A program made the translations under genes and the position numbers. Below are positions 38,739-48,081 of a stretch of DNA of 64,000 bases, in pieces. Below the pieces are notes generated by a model. It worked only from the letters and a program-made list of their open reading frames with translations, had not been told where the DNA came from and did no database searches. Position 1 is the stretch's first letter; each line of letters opens with the position of its first letter. Source of the DNA: Colwellia sp. RSH04 (GTDB lineage Bacteria; Pseudomonadota; Gammaproteobacteria; Enterobacterales; Alteromonadaceae). Location of the stretch: the NCBI RefSeq assembly GCF_003545765.1, contig NZ_QXIO01000003.1, positions 62,001 to 126,000 on the forward strand, in the 5' to 3' direction.

Positions 38739-38839
38739 AACCATTAACTTTTAACCCCCACTGCAATGACAAGCTTACACAGCAAAGCATTATTAACGTA
38801 TAATGCGTTAACTTTATCGTTTTACCTAAATAATCAGAT

Positions 38840-39730
38840 ATGCTTTCATATATTTCTGCTGAAGATCTTTCACAATGCCAGCGTTTATTTCATGGGCGTG
38901 GCCATGCCTACCCAGAGTTATCCCATATAAATATCGATTGGTTTTCCCCTGTTATTCTGATTACCTTATACCAAGAGGTTGAACAGCCATGGTTAATTGA
39001 TCTTGCTAAGCAATTAAAAGCTAAATTCGCAGAATGTACTTCAGTACAAGTTCAATATCGCTGTCGAAAACTTGCTCCGACAGAATTATTAATTGGTGAA
39101 TGTATTGAGCACACCATTGTCAACGAACTTGAACAGCGCTACAACATACACTTTGGCAAAGCACAAAATTCTGGACTTTTTCTCGATATGAGAAATGGAC
39201 GTGAGTGGGTTAAAGAGCACGCACAAGACAAAAATATACTTAATTTATTTTCTTATACCTGCCCTTTTTCTGTGGTTGCAATTGCAGGGGGAGCAAATAA
39301 AGTAGTCAATATTGATGTCAGTAAATCATCTTTAAGTAAAGGGCGTGAAAACCATCGCTTAAACGAGCACCCATTAGAGAAAGTAAAATTTGAAGGTGTT
39401 GATATCTTTAAATCTAATAGTCGGATCAAAAAACACGGCCCATACGATTTAATTATTAGTGATCCTCCAACATTACAATTTGGCAGTGTAAACATTATTA
39501 AGGACTACGCGAAAATAATTAGAAAAATACCTCAATGGTTAAAGCCAGGTGGGCAAATTATGTTATGCCTTAACTCGCCTGATTTAACAGAAGATTTTTT
39601 AACAGAACAAGTAAAGCTTCACTGTCCTGAATGCCAATTTGAACAGCAAATTAAACCACCTGAAGTTTTTAAAGAAGCGCATCAAGGCAAAGGCTTAAAA
39701 GTACTCATTTTTACCTACTTACCTGCATAG
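38840..39730 (+). CDS. Class I SAM-dependent methyltransferase (RlmI-like catalytic domain)
   Basis: This 296-aa protein resembles the catalytic half of RlmI/RlmK-type rRNA m5C methyltransferases. It has GLFLDMRNGREWV, LNLFSYTCPFSVVAIAGGA (SAM motif), NIDVSKSSL and ISDPPTLQFGS (DPP motif IV). The PUA domain of RlmI is missing. The typical catalytic Cys is not obvious, but CPF lies in the motif that binds SAM. The substrate is therefore undetermined. Confidence 0.85.
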   Translation: MLSYISAEDLSQCQRLFHGRGHAYPELSHINIDWFSPVILITLYQEVEQPWLIDLAKQLKAKFAECTSVQVQYRCRKLAPTELLIGECIEHTIVNELEQRYNIHFGKAQNSGLFLDMRNGREWVKEHAQDKNILNLFSYTCPFSVVAIAGGANKVVNIDVSKSSLSKGRENHRLNEHPLEKVKFEGVDIFKSNSRIKKHGPYDLIISDPPTLQFGSVNIIKDYAKIIRKIPQWLKPGGQIMLCLNSPDLTEDFLTEQVKLHCPECQFEQQIKPPEVFKEAHQGKGLKVLIFTYLPA

Positions 39731-39771
39731 TTTTTACTTAACAAAAAAAGCTTAACAAATGAATTAACAAA

Positions 39772-39802
39772 AAATAGCCTAGCAAAATTTGCTAGGCTAT
39801 TT
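39772..39802. terminator. Bidirectional terminator, 15-bp arms
   Basis: AAATAGCCTAGCAAA (39772-39786) and its exact complement (39788-39802) form a near-perfect palindrome between two convergent genes. On the minus strand it is followed by T6 (terminator for the NSS transporter). On the plus strand a shorter T-rich end serves the methyltransferase gene. Confidence 0.88.
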
Positions 39803-39837
39803 GTTCTCAATATAATGCTCTAGCGCTATTTAACCTG

Positions 39838-41262
39838 TTACAAACCAAACAAGTTATAGCCAAAGAATTTAATCGCAACAGTATTTATAAATATCGCTAA
39901 AACAATAGCAGGAATAAATGTCCCTAGTGAAAAGTTAATATACTTTTCGACCCAAGAGCCGATATAACCGTCATTACCTACACTTAACTCTGTTGATAGT
40001 TGGCTTTTCTTCCATCGGTAACTTACGAATACACATAATAAAAAGCCATTTAACGGTAAAATAGTGTCGTAAAATACATCGTAAATCACATCAAAAAATG
40101 ATTTATTGGCTCCCGCATATTCAGTAAATTCAGAGAAGAAAGACACCATACCAAACGAAGTGGTTGCGAATAAGGTCAAAACTCCTGCTGTAAGCGTTAA
40201 TATAAATAGTGCTTTCTTACGAGTATGATTTTTCTCGGTAACTAAATACGAAACAGGTACTTCAATAATAGAAACTAACGAGGTAATGGCTGCAAAGAAA
40301 ACCAGCACAAAAAAGAAAGTCGCTACCGCACTTGCACCAAAATAGCCAATAGAGGTTTGCAAAGCCAAAAATATTTTTGGTAAGAACGTAAAAATTAACG
40401 AAACAGAACTATCACTTAACTCACTCGGATTAACATCAGGGTTAAAAGAAAAAACCGCAGGTAAAATCATTAACCCAGCAATAAAAGCAACACCAGTATC
40501 CGTGATGGCAACTAGTTTTGCCGAGTTTGGAATATTCGTTTGACGATTTATATAAGAGCCATAAGTTAACAATATCCCCATACCTAGCGATAGTGAGAAA
40601 AAGGCCTGAGACAACGCACCATTGACAACGCTAGGGGTAATTTTTGATATATCAGGAATAAGGAAAAACTCAATGCCAGCAAAGGCATTATCAAGCGTTA
40701 ATACAAAAGCCACCATAATAACAAGCATAATCAGCAACGATGGCATTAGCACTTTTGCTGCTTTCTCAATGCCATCTTTTACACCAGCAACAAGAATGAA
40801 GTTGACTATAGCCGCGACCGCAATCATGGCTACAAATAAGTACGGGCTTTTAATAAACTCACCAAACCCTGCCCCACTAGCCAAATAATCAAGATTGCCT
40901 GATAAAGTGATAACGATATAACCAAATACCCATACGGTAATCACCATATAAAATACGGCAATCATAAACGGCGTTAATACTCCTAAAAAGCCTGCCGCTC
41001 CCCAAAAACCACTATTTTGACTTAACGATTTATATGCACCTACAGGCTCTTTTGCTGTTTTTCTACCTACGGCCATCTCTGCAATCATTACAGGTAAGCA
41101 AATAAGAAATACAAACAAAGCGTACATTATTAAAAATGCACCACCACCATTTTTTGCCGCATTAACAGGGAAACCAACTAAGTTTCCGATACCAACAGCA
41201 GATCCCGCAGCAGCTAAAATAAAACCAATGCGTGAGCTAAAATTCTCTCTAGATGAGGCCAT
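39838..41262 (-). CDS. Neurotransmitter:sodium symporter family transporter
   Basis: This 474-aa inner-membrane protein has about 11-12 TM helices in the LeuT fold. TM1 carries the sodium- and substrate-binding signature AAGSAVGIGNLVGFPVNAAK. NGGGAFLIMYALFVF and the TM6-TM8 segments (LSQAFFSLSLGMGIL, YGSYINRQTN) follow. NSS members import amino acids or related compounds with sodium; the substrate is not evident. Proline catabolism genes lie 1 kb away, but the HDOD gene intervenes. Confidence 0.92.
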   Translation of the reverse strand: MASSRENFSSRIGFILAAAGSAVGIGNLVGFPVNAAKNGGGAFLIMYALFVFLICLPVMIAEMAVGRKTAKEPVGAYKSLSQNSGFWGAAGFLGVLTPFMIAVFYMVITVWVFGYIVITLSGNLDYLASGAGFGEFIKSPYLFVAMIAVAAIVNFILVAGVKDGIEKAAKVLMPSLLIMLVIMVAFVLTLDNAFAGIEFFLIPDISKITPSVVNGALSQAFFSLSLGMGILLTYGSYINRQTNIPNSAKLVAITDTGVAFIAGLMILPAVFSFNPDVNPSELSDSSVSLIFTFLPKIFLALQTSIGYFGASAVATFFFVLVFFAAITSLVSIIEVPVSYLVTEKNHTRKKALFILTLTAGVLTLFATTSFGMVSFFSEFTEYAGANKSFFDVIYDVFYDTILPLNGFLLCVFVSYRWKKSQLSTELSVGNDGYIGSWVEKYINFSLGTFIPAIVLAIFINTVAIKFFGYNLFGL

Positions 41263-41434
41263 ACGTTTCCTTCATTATTTTTATTAGAATAGTTTTATGT
41301 GCGTTATTAGAAAAACGAAACGTCTTAGATGCTAACAAGCTTTATCAAAGATGTCTTGCTAGAAAATGAAAAGCTTTTTGCTCAAATGTAACTAAAGCCT
41401 GCCAACACGCTTTATATTATGCACACCTGAAAGC

Positions 41435-42277
41435 TTATTTTGAAAATAGTTTAGGGTTCATCATGGTTAAAATGCCTTCAGCTTCTTTAGCTGCACATTC
41501 AGCGACATGATTAAGATCATCTTCAGATAACGATAAAGCATCGCATAGTGAGTCATCTATAAGCTCATCTATCGTAAACTTATCAGGATGGCTATCAACT
41601 AGAGCTAACCTAGAGGCAATATATAAAACTTTAACATCTTTATTGATTTGAATATCTTTAGCTTCATTGAAATGCCTTATCGGCAATATTATCTTTTCAG
41701 GTATCTGCCATATTTTAAGTAACGCAGCCGAAATGTCAGTATAGGTAAAGCCAAGTGCTAATTCTTGTAGTAGCCAAGGGAGTCTATCTGCACTATATTG
41801 TTCACAACGTTTGGCTGTTTCAGGGGTGATTTTTGCAACTAAAAGTTCTCCAAAATTTTGCAACAACCCAGCAACAAATAGGCGCTCAATATCTCTAATC
41901 CCGGAATGAATTGCTAAGTATTTACTCGCCAAACCACAATAAACACTTATACGCCAAAATCGTTTCAGATCTATCGCTTGATTTTCAAAGTGTTTAAATG
42001 CTGACGCTGCCACATCAACTAACATCATATTATAAATTTGCTGAGTGCCTATTATGGTAATCGCCCGAGAAATAGTACTAATTTCACCTGAAAAACTATA
42101 AATAGCACTATTTGCAATTTGAAGTAGTCTTGAGGTCATAGAAGGGTCGATGCCAATAACATCTGCAAAATCAGTTATTTCAGAGCTTTCATCTTCCATA
42201 AGTGCTTTCACTTTAAAGCAAGCATCAGGTAAAGCAAATGAGCCATTCGCTTGTAATGCATATTTATGTGCGTCCAT
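41435..42277 (-). CDS. HDOD-domain signalling protein, second copy
   Basis: This 280-aa protein aligns over its whole length by eye with the HDOD protein at 33699-34568: DESSEITDFADVIGIDPSMT against DESSTIDDISDVILLDPALT, and GLLQNFGELLVAKITPE against GLLHNLGELIVKQITPD. The HD metal-binding residues are not conserved, as usual for HDOD. It probably acts as a scaffold in signalling with the many c-di-GMP proteins nearby, which is inference. Confidence 0.88.
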   Translation of the reverse strand: MDAHKYALQANGSFALPDACFKVKALMEDESSEITDFADVIGIDPSMTSRLLQIANSAIYSFSGEISTISRAITIIGTQQIYNMMLVDVAASAFKHFENQAIDLKRFWRISVYCGLASKYLAIHSGIRDIERLFVAGLLQNFGELLVAKITPETAKRCEQYSADRLPWLLQELALGFTYTDISAALLKIWQIPEKIILPIRHFNEAKDIQINKDVKVLYIASRLALVDSHPDKFTIDELIDDSLCDALSLSEDDLNHVAECAAKEAEGILTMMNPKLFSK

Positions 42278-42452
42278 TTCAACCTCGTTTTACTATTAAC
42301 AGTGTTTGGAGTGAAAATTTACCAAGTAGTTAACTAACTAGTATTAAAAATACTATAAAAAATGCTTTTTACTAGGGCTTGTTGACGTTTGTGGGTATTT
42401 TCAGCAATGCGCTAAAATTGCTTTACGCTATGCTGCACCACTCCTTAATGCA

Positions 42453-42929
42453 TCAGTCAAATGGCACTCCGCTATCTTGCTTTATATGTTCAGTAACAAT
42501 ATAAGTTTGCGTTAAAGAAATAGAAGGTAACGCTGATACTTTTTCGAGTACAAGGCGATATCCATCCATGCCACCAAAGCGAATTTTTAATAAATAGTCA
42601 TATCCTCCTGCAATTAAATTGCATTCGACAACTTCCTTGATTTTAACCACTTCAGCTTTAAATAGCTTAAAAACATCTGTAGTTGTCCTATCTAAAGTAA
42701 CATGGATAAAAGCCGTCATACCGTAATTAAGTTTATTAGCATTTAAAAATGCCCCATACCGCTCTATGTATCCTTCATTCTCTAAACGCTTAACTCTATC
42801 TAAACAAGGACTCGCACTTAAGTTGACCTTTTTAGCTAGTTCAACATTGGATATACGACCAAACTTCTGTAACGTAGATAAAATCACCTTATCAATTTTA
42901 TCCAGCGGTTTTATTTTGCCAGTTAACAT
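42453..42929 (-). CDS. Lrp/AsnC-family transcriptional regulator
   Basis: This 158-aa regulator has an N-terminal helix-turn-helix (ILSTLQKFGRISNVELAKKV, SASPCLDRVKRLENEGYIERY) and a C-terminal RAM effector domain (VVECNLIAGGYDYLLKIR). It lies 128 bp downstream of putA on the same strand, with putA's terminator in between, so it probably has its own transcript. Lrp-type PutR activators of proline catabolism are known in other proteobacteria. Since this PutA lacks its own repressor domain, this gene is the natural candidate regulator. Confidence 0.88.
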   Translation of the reverse strand: MLTGKIKPLDKIDKVILSTLQKFGRISNVELAKKVNLSASPCLDRVKRLENEGYIERYGAFLNANKLNYGMTAFIHVTLDRTTTDVFKLFKAEVVKIKEVVECNLIAGGYDYLLKIRFGGMDGYRLVLEKVSALPSISLTQTYIVTEHIKQDSGVPFD

Positions 42930-42992
42930 AATGACATCACTTTATACTTTAAATTTCAAAAAATGCATATTTTAATACTGACATAAAAATGG

Positions 42993-43023
42993 GATAAAAA
43001 AAAGCGAGCACATCAGTACTCGC
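42993..43023 (-). terminator. Intrinsic terminator of putA
   Basis: On the minus strand GCGAG (43023-43019) and CTCGC (43008-43004) form a stem around a 10-nt loop, followed directly by a T8 run. It lies 35 bp after the putA stop codon and before the Lrp-family gene. Confidence 0.82.
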
Positions 43024-43057
43024 CTTTATTTATCAGCAGTGATTAACCTAAAGCAGC

Positions 43058-46000
43058 TTACTCATCTTCTTCAATCAAAGTCATTAACGAAGTATTACCA
43101 CCAGAAGCTGTGGTATCGATACTGATGGTTTTTTCAGTCACCAATCGCTGTATTAAATTGTCAAAATGTTCCGAGGTGATTACAGGCAATATCGCACCTT
43201 GTCGTTGAGATAACTTTTCGCTCATATAATGCTTACGATTACATAGGCTATCTACAACTACACCAGCAAGTGTAGGGTGTGCTAACATTGTTTCTAAGTG
43301 ATGTAATTTAGCAACCTGCAAAACATTTTCACCAGCACCTGTTGCTATAAACTTATCTCTAAAAGCAATGGCTTCGTCGTAGAACAAATCTGATACCACT
43401 GACACTACCGTATTACCCGTTGCTAATGCCGTAACAACTGAGATAACCCAGAAGTGGAATGACACCTCTTTATCAGCAAAACATAATACAATACCGCGAT
43501 TTTCTAGGTAGATAATATTCGACTCACCTGTTGGCCCTGGTAATTGTGTCGGTTTTTTCATGCGCTTTTCAATGTTAATAAGCTGATTACGAGCCGAAGC
43601 TAATGTTCGGTTTAAATCATCAGCCAAATCATCAACGATTTCAACATGAGCAATTTTTGCTAATAACTGTCTTACACAAGAAATACGTGTATTTAACTCT
43701 GTTGCACGCCAGTCTTTTTCAGCCCACTCAGCTTTCGTCATCATTCGTGTCGCTTCATGCTGCTGTTCACTGTTACCGCTTAACACTTCTTCTACAATGT
43801 CGTTAATTTCTTCTACTGGTGTGGCTTTTTCTTTCACTAACCGTGTTAAGTAATTAGGACCACCCGCTTTAGGGCCCGTCCCAGATAAACCTCTACCGCC
43901 AAACGGCTGCACACCAACAATCGCACCAATCATATTGCGATTAATATAAATATTACCTGCTCGAGAAAGTTTCGCTAACTCAATAGCACGGTTTTCTATA
44001 CGTGTATGAATACCCATTGTTAAGCCAAAACCAGTACTGTTGATTTTATCAACAACTGACTCTATTTCGTCGCCTTTAAAGCGCACCACATGTACACAAG
44101 GGCCAAAAACTTCGTCTTTTAATACACTAATATCTTCAATTTCATACAAACGTGGTGCAAAGAAGAAGTGCTCGTTATCAGCAACCTCATCAGAAATTTC
44201 ACATTGGTAAATCAGCTTGCCATGTGTTTCCATGTACTTGGCATGAGCCGTTAAAGAATCATGCGCTTTTTTATCAATTACTGGCCCTATATCTGTGCTT
44301 AATTTGGCAGGGTTACCCACGTGCATTTCCATAAGCGCACCTTTGATCATTTCAATTACATGATCAGCAATGTCTTCTTGCAGAAACAATACTCTTAAGG
44401 CTGAACAACGTTGACCAGCACTTTGAAAACCCGATGAGATAACGTCATCAACCACTTGCTCTGGTAAAGCGGTTGAATCAACCACCATACAGTTTTGACC
44501 ACCCGTTTCAGCAATTAATGGTACTTGATCGCCACCACGTTCAGCTAATGTTTGAGAAATGCGTGTACCCGTATCTGTTGAGCCTGTAAACATCACTGCT
44601 TGAACTCTTGAGTCTGGAATAACTACATTACCCACTTGGCTACCGCGTGCGATTAACGCTTGTACCACACCATCTGGTAGTCCAACTGACTCCATTAACT
44701 CAATAGTGCGCAAAGCGATAAGACTAGTTTGTTCTGCAGGTTTTGCTAATACAGTATTACCAGTCGCAATAGCTGCAGCAACTTGCCCTAAGAATATCGC
44801 TAATGGGAAGTTCCACGGGCTAATACATAATACAACACCACGTGCTTCCATACGTTCATCTTCATTAAGTTCAATAGCGCGAGCCGCATAGTAACGACAA
44901 AAATCGACGGCTTCACGTACTTCATCAATACCATCTTGCGCAACTTTACCTGCTTCTTTAATACAAAGGGCTATTAACTCATCCATATGGCGCTCAAGAA
45001 TATCACCTATACGACATAATAAATCAGCTCGCTCCTGAACAGGTGTCTTTGACCATGTTTCAAAGGTCGCATGAGCTTTATCAATTTGCGCTTGCATTTG
45101 CTCAGTCGTTAAATGGGTTTGATAACCAATAATCTCACTACGATTAGCAGGGTTCTTCACCGCGTTTGCGCCATCTGGCACATCGTTTTTATTCAGTAAA
45201 TTATCAACAAACCAGTTATCTAACGCTACCTTAAGTGGCGTAATTTCTGTAATATCGGTTAAGTCTAAACCTTTTGAGTTATCACGCTCTTTGCCATATA
45301 AATCAATCGGTTTAATTATTTGTTTATTGTATTTTTCTTTTAAGCGCTGCGTTTTCTCAACCGGATCCTCTAATAAAGATTCAACTGGCTGTGATTCATC
45401 AACAATGGCGTTAACAAACGAAGAGTTTGCACCATTTTCAAGTAAACGACGTACTAAGTAAGCTAATAAATCTTCATGATGACCAACAGGTGCATAAATA
45501 CGACACTGTATCCCTTCTTCACTGACAATTTGGTCATAAAGTGAATCGCCCATGCCATGAAGGCATTGGAACTCAAAACCTTCTTTGTCATCACCTGCAA
45601 GTTCAACAATGGTTGCTGCAGTGTATGCATTATGCGTAGCAAATTGAGGATAAATGCTATCACGGTATTCAAGTAACTTATTTGCACAAGCGTGATAAGA
45701 AACATCGGTTGAAGATTTACGCGTAAAGACAGGGAAATGACTTAAGCCATCTTTTTGCGCATTCTTAATTTCTGTATCCCAGTATGCACCTTTAACTAAA
45801 CGCACCATCATTTTACGATCAACACGAACAGTAAGTTCTCGTAACCAGTCAACCACGTGAATAGCACGTTTTTGATATGCTTGTAGCGCAATACCAAAAC
45901 CTTGCCAATCGCCTAAATCACTATCAGAAAAAACCGCTTCAATAATATCTAATGAAATATCTAAACGCTCAGACTCTTCGGCATCTACCGTTAAACCAAT

Positions 46001-46870
46001 GTTATAACTTTTTGCTTGTAAACAAAGAGCCTTAAGTTTAGGCACTAGCTCTTCCATCACGCGTGCTTGATGGGTAAATTCGTATCTTGGATGAATGGCA
46101 GATAATTTAACTGAAATACCTGGCGTTTTTCTAGGGTCGTTCTTTCCTGCGCCTTTGCTTGCAGCCACTTTGCCTATTTCATCTATCGCATCTTGATAAG
46201 CTTTTAAATAGCGCTCAGCATCTTTCATGGTACGAGCGCCTTCACCTAACATGTCGTATGAATAAACATAGCCAAGTTGCTCTTTTTCAGCCGCACGTTG
46301 AGTTGCAGCCGTAATGTTTTCACCCATAACGAACTGCTTGCCCATAACTTTCATGGCATAGTTCATTGATTTGCGAATAACAGGCTCGCCTAAACGACCC
46401 ACTGTTTTCTTTAACAATCCAAATCGATCTTGATTTTTTTTATCTGCATAGCCCACCATAGAGCCTGTTATTAATAACCCCCATGATGATGCATTTACAA
46501 ATAAAGAGTCACTTGAACCTAAATGAGCGCTCCATTGCCCCTGAGAGATTTTATCTCTAATTAATTCATCTTGAGTATGCTTATCAGGAACACGAAGTAA
46601 GGCTTCTGCTAAGCACATCAACACAACACCTTCCTCTGATGAAAGTGAGTACTCATTGAGTAAAGCGTCAATAGCACCATTGCCTTCTTGATCTTTACGT
46701 ATTTTCAATACCATTTTACGGGCTCGTTCCCACGCCCTACTTCGCGCACTTACATTCACTTCCGCTGAAGGTAAGATATGATCTACGGCAACATTTTCAT
46801 CAATACGATAAAATTCACGAATTTTTTGCCTAATTGGGCAATCAATTATTAATGAACCAGTAAAAAGCAT
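43058..46870 (-). CDS. putA: Bifunctional proline dehydrogenase / P5C dehydrogenase PutA
   Basis: PutA oxidises proline to glutamate in two steps at the membrane periphery. The 1270-aa protein has the alpha and PRODH barrel domains at about 80-480. The flavin site includes KLSAIHPRYEFTHQ, VRLVKGAYWDTE, and the RR pair in YLVRRLLENGANSSF. A P5C dehydrogenase domain follows (~570-1050) with ISPWNFPLAIF, FTGSTDTGTRI, ETGGQNCMVVDS, and the catalytic Cys in SAGQRCSALRVL. A C-terminal ALDH-like domain ends the protein. The N-terminal ribbon-helix-helix of E. coli PutA is absent, so this is the non-DNA-binding (type B) form. Confidence 0.96.
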   Translation of the reverse strand: MLFTGSLIIDCPIRQKIREFYRIDENVAVDHILPSAEVNVSARSRAWERARKMVLKIRKDQEGNGAIDALLNEYSLSSEEGVVLMCLAEALLRVPDKHTQDELIRDKISQGQWSAHLGSSDSLFVNASSWGLLITGSMVGYADKKNQDRFGLLKKTVGRLGEPVIRKSMNYAMKVMGKQFVMGENITAATQRAAEKEQLGYVYSYDMLGEGARTMKDAERYLKAYQDAIDEIGKVAASKGAGKNDPRKTPGISVKLSAIHPRYEFTHQARVMEELVPKLKALCLQAKSYNIGLTVDAEESERLDISLDIIEAVFSDSDLGDWQGFGIALQAYQKRAIHVVDWLRELTVRVDRKMMVRLVKGAYWDTEIKNAQKDGLSHFPVFTRKSSTDVSYHACANKLLEYRDSIYPQFATHNAYTAATIVELAGDDKEGFEFQCLHGMGDSLYDQIVSEEGIQCRIYAPVGHHEDLLAYLVRRLLENGANSSFVNAIVDESQPVESLLEDPVEKTQRLKEKYNKQIIKPIDLYGKERDNSKGLDLTDITEITPLKVALDNWFVDNLLNKNDVPDGANAVKNPANRSEIIGYQTHLTTEQMQAQIDKAHATFETWSKTPVQERADLLCRIGDILERHMDELIALCIKEAGKVAQDGIDEVREAVDFCRYYAARAIELNEDERMEARGVVLCISPWNFPLAIFLGQVAAAIATGNTVLAKPAEQTSLIALRTIELMESVGLPDGVVQALIARGSQVGNVVIPDSRVQAVMFTGSTDTGTRISQTLAERGGDQVPLIAETGGQNCMVVDSTALPEQVVDDVISSGFQSAGQRCSALRVLFLQEDIADHVIEMIKGALMEMHVGNPAKLSTDIGPVIDKKAHDSLTAHAKYMETHGKLIYQCEISDEVADNEHFFFAPRLYEIEDISVLKDEVFGPCVHVVRFKGDEIESVVDKINSTGFGLTMGIHTRIENRAIELAKLSRAGNIYINRNMIGAIVGVQPFGGRGLSGTGPKAGGPNYLTRLVKEKATPVEEINDIVEEVLSGNSEQQHEATRMMTKAEWAEKDWRATELNTRISCVRQLLAKIAHVEIVDDLADDLNRTLASARNQLINIEKRMKKPTQLPGPTGESNIIYLENRGIVLCFADKEVSFHFWVISVVTALATGNTVVSVVSDLFYDEAIAFRDKFIATGAGENVLQVAKLHHLETMLAHPTLAGVVVDSLCNRKHYMSEKLSQRQGAILPVITSEHFDNLIQRLVTEKTISIDTTASGGNTSLMTLIEEDE

Positions 46871-47596
46871 GTAAGTGTCCTCAAAACAGTTTAATTAAGG
46901 CAATAACGACCTGTCTTAGTTATAGTCGTTAATTAATGATATACAATTTGTGGGCGAATTTTATGAGAAAAACAACAGAATGTGCTGGTTATTTTTCAGC
47001 TTTTACCAAATTTACTATGGCAAAACCAAAAAAAACAGAATTTAATGCTGATATATACATTGACCAATTTTATAGCATTTAGCATAAAGAATTAACTGCT
47101 TAATGCAACATGAACGACATTACAAAAGATAAAATTTAAGGCACTGAATAAATTAAACTTTAAATATTACGACTAGAAGCACTAAAGTTAATAGTATATC
47201 GCTTAAGCCTATTTAACAGTTAACTGACTGATATATCGCTGTTCTTAATTACAAATACAGCAATATGATGTGCTAAGCTAACAATCATACCAAGTGAATA
47301 AATGAATTGTTCACTTAATGAGAGTAACTGACTAAATAACCTCAGCTCGGGTTAAGAGATAAGTTAATCGTTTGAAAATGTGAGACTTGTGGTTTAAGCA
47401 ACTCACTAGCTTGATAGTTTTTTCATTCAAGGAAAATTCATTAAGAATAGTTATTCTATTGTTTATGAATTTAACACAGAAGTAAGGAAAAATAGCTGCT
47501 AGGGAGCTATTTATTATCCCGAGTTGAGGTTAAGTCATCTTACTCACCCCAAGGTGAAGTTTTCTAATAATGTGAGCAATGATAAGAGAGAAACAA
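46871..47596. other. Long divergent intergenic region upstream of putA
   Basis: About 725 bp separate putA from the CBS gene. Visible structures are a 7-bp inverted repeat AAGTGAA/TTCACTT (47292-47298, 47310-47316), the 194-bp inverted-repeat-bounded element at 47338-47531, and AAGAGAG before the CBS gene start. I see no coding frame of note. The size leaves room for several Lrp sites in front of putA, but I could not assign any. Confidence 0.5.
47338..47531. repeat. 194-bp element bounded by 14-bp inverted repeats
   Basis: AACCTCAGCTCGGG (47338-47351) and CCCGAGTTGAGGTT (47518-47531) are inverted copies with a single G:T wobble difference. Inside, an 8-bp perfect hairpin (AAATAGCT 47490-47497 with AGCTATTT 47505-47512) lies next to the right arm. 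There is no ORF. It may be a miniature transposable element or a structured RNA; no target-site duplication is evident. Confidence 0.55.
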
Positions 47597-48034
47597 ATGT
47601 CGATAAAATCATTAATGACTACAGAGCTTGTCACAATCGATGCAAATGATTATTTATCTTCTGTTAGAGAAATATTTGAATTAGTCACTTTTCATCATAT
47701 TCTCGTTTTAGAAGATGAAATGTTAGTCGGAATAATATCAGACAGAGATTATTTTAAAGCGGTTGGCCCTAGGCTAGGTACTCCAATTGAAACAGAAAGA
47801 GATAAAATGCCATTACAGAAAAGAGCCCATCAAATTATGAACAGGAGACTAGTGACTGTTAAAAACAATGCAACGGTATTAGACGTCGTTAGCTGTTTTC
47901 ATAAATATAAAATATCTTGCGTTCCCGTAATTGATGAATTGAATAAGCCAATAGGTATTATAAGCTGGCGAGATGTTATGAGTGCGCTTTGTAGTCAGAT
48001 GATAAAGAAGCAATTACATCAAGAGCAAAGTTAA
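47597..48034 (+). CDS. CBS-pair signalling protein
   Basis: The protein is 145 aa from the ATG at 47597, chosen because AAGAGAG sits upstream; an ATG at 47579 would add six residues. It holds two CBS motifs and little else: SLMTTELVTIDANDYL through GIISDRDYFKAV, then QIMNRRLVTVKNNATVLDVV through GIISWRDVMSAL. Such stand-alone CBS proteins usually bind adenine nucleotides; the partner is unknown. It is distinct from the CBS protein of the DUF1538 operon. Confidence 0.87.
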   Translation: MSIKSLMTTELVTIDANDYLSSVREIFELVTFHHILVLEDEMLVGIISDRDYFKAVGPRLGTPIETERDKMPLQKRAHQIMNRRLVTVKNNATVLDVVSCFHKYKISCVPVIDELNKPIGIISWRDVMSALCSQMIKKQLHQEQS

Positions 48035-48081
48035 GTTATGTTAAGTCATTAGTAGCAATTAAGAATCAGTTCATTATAAAA

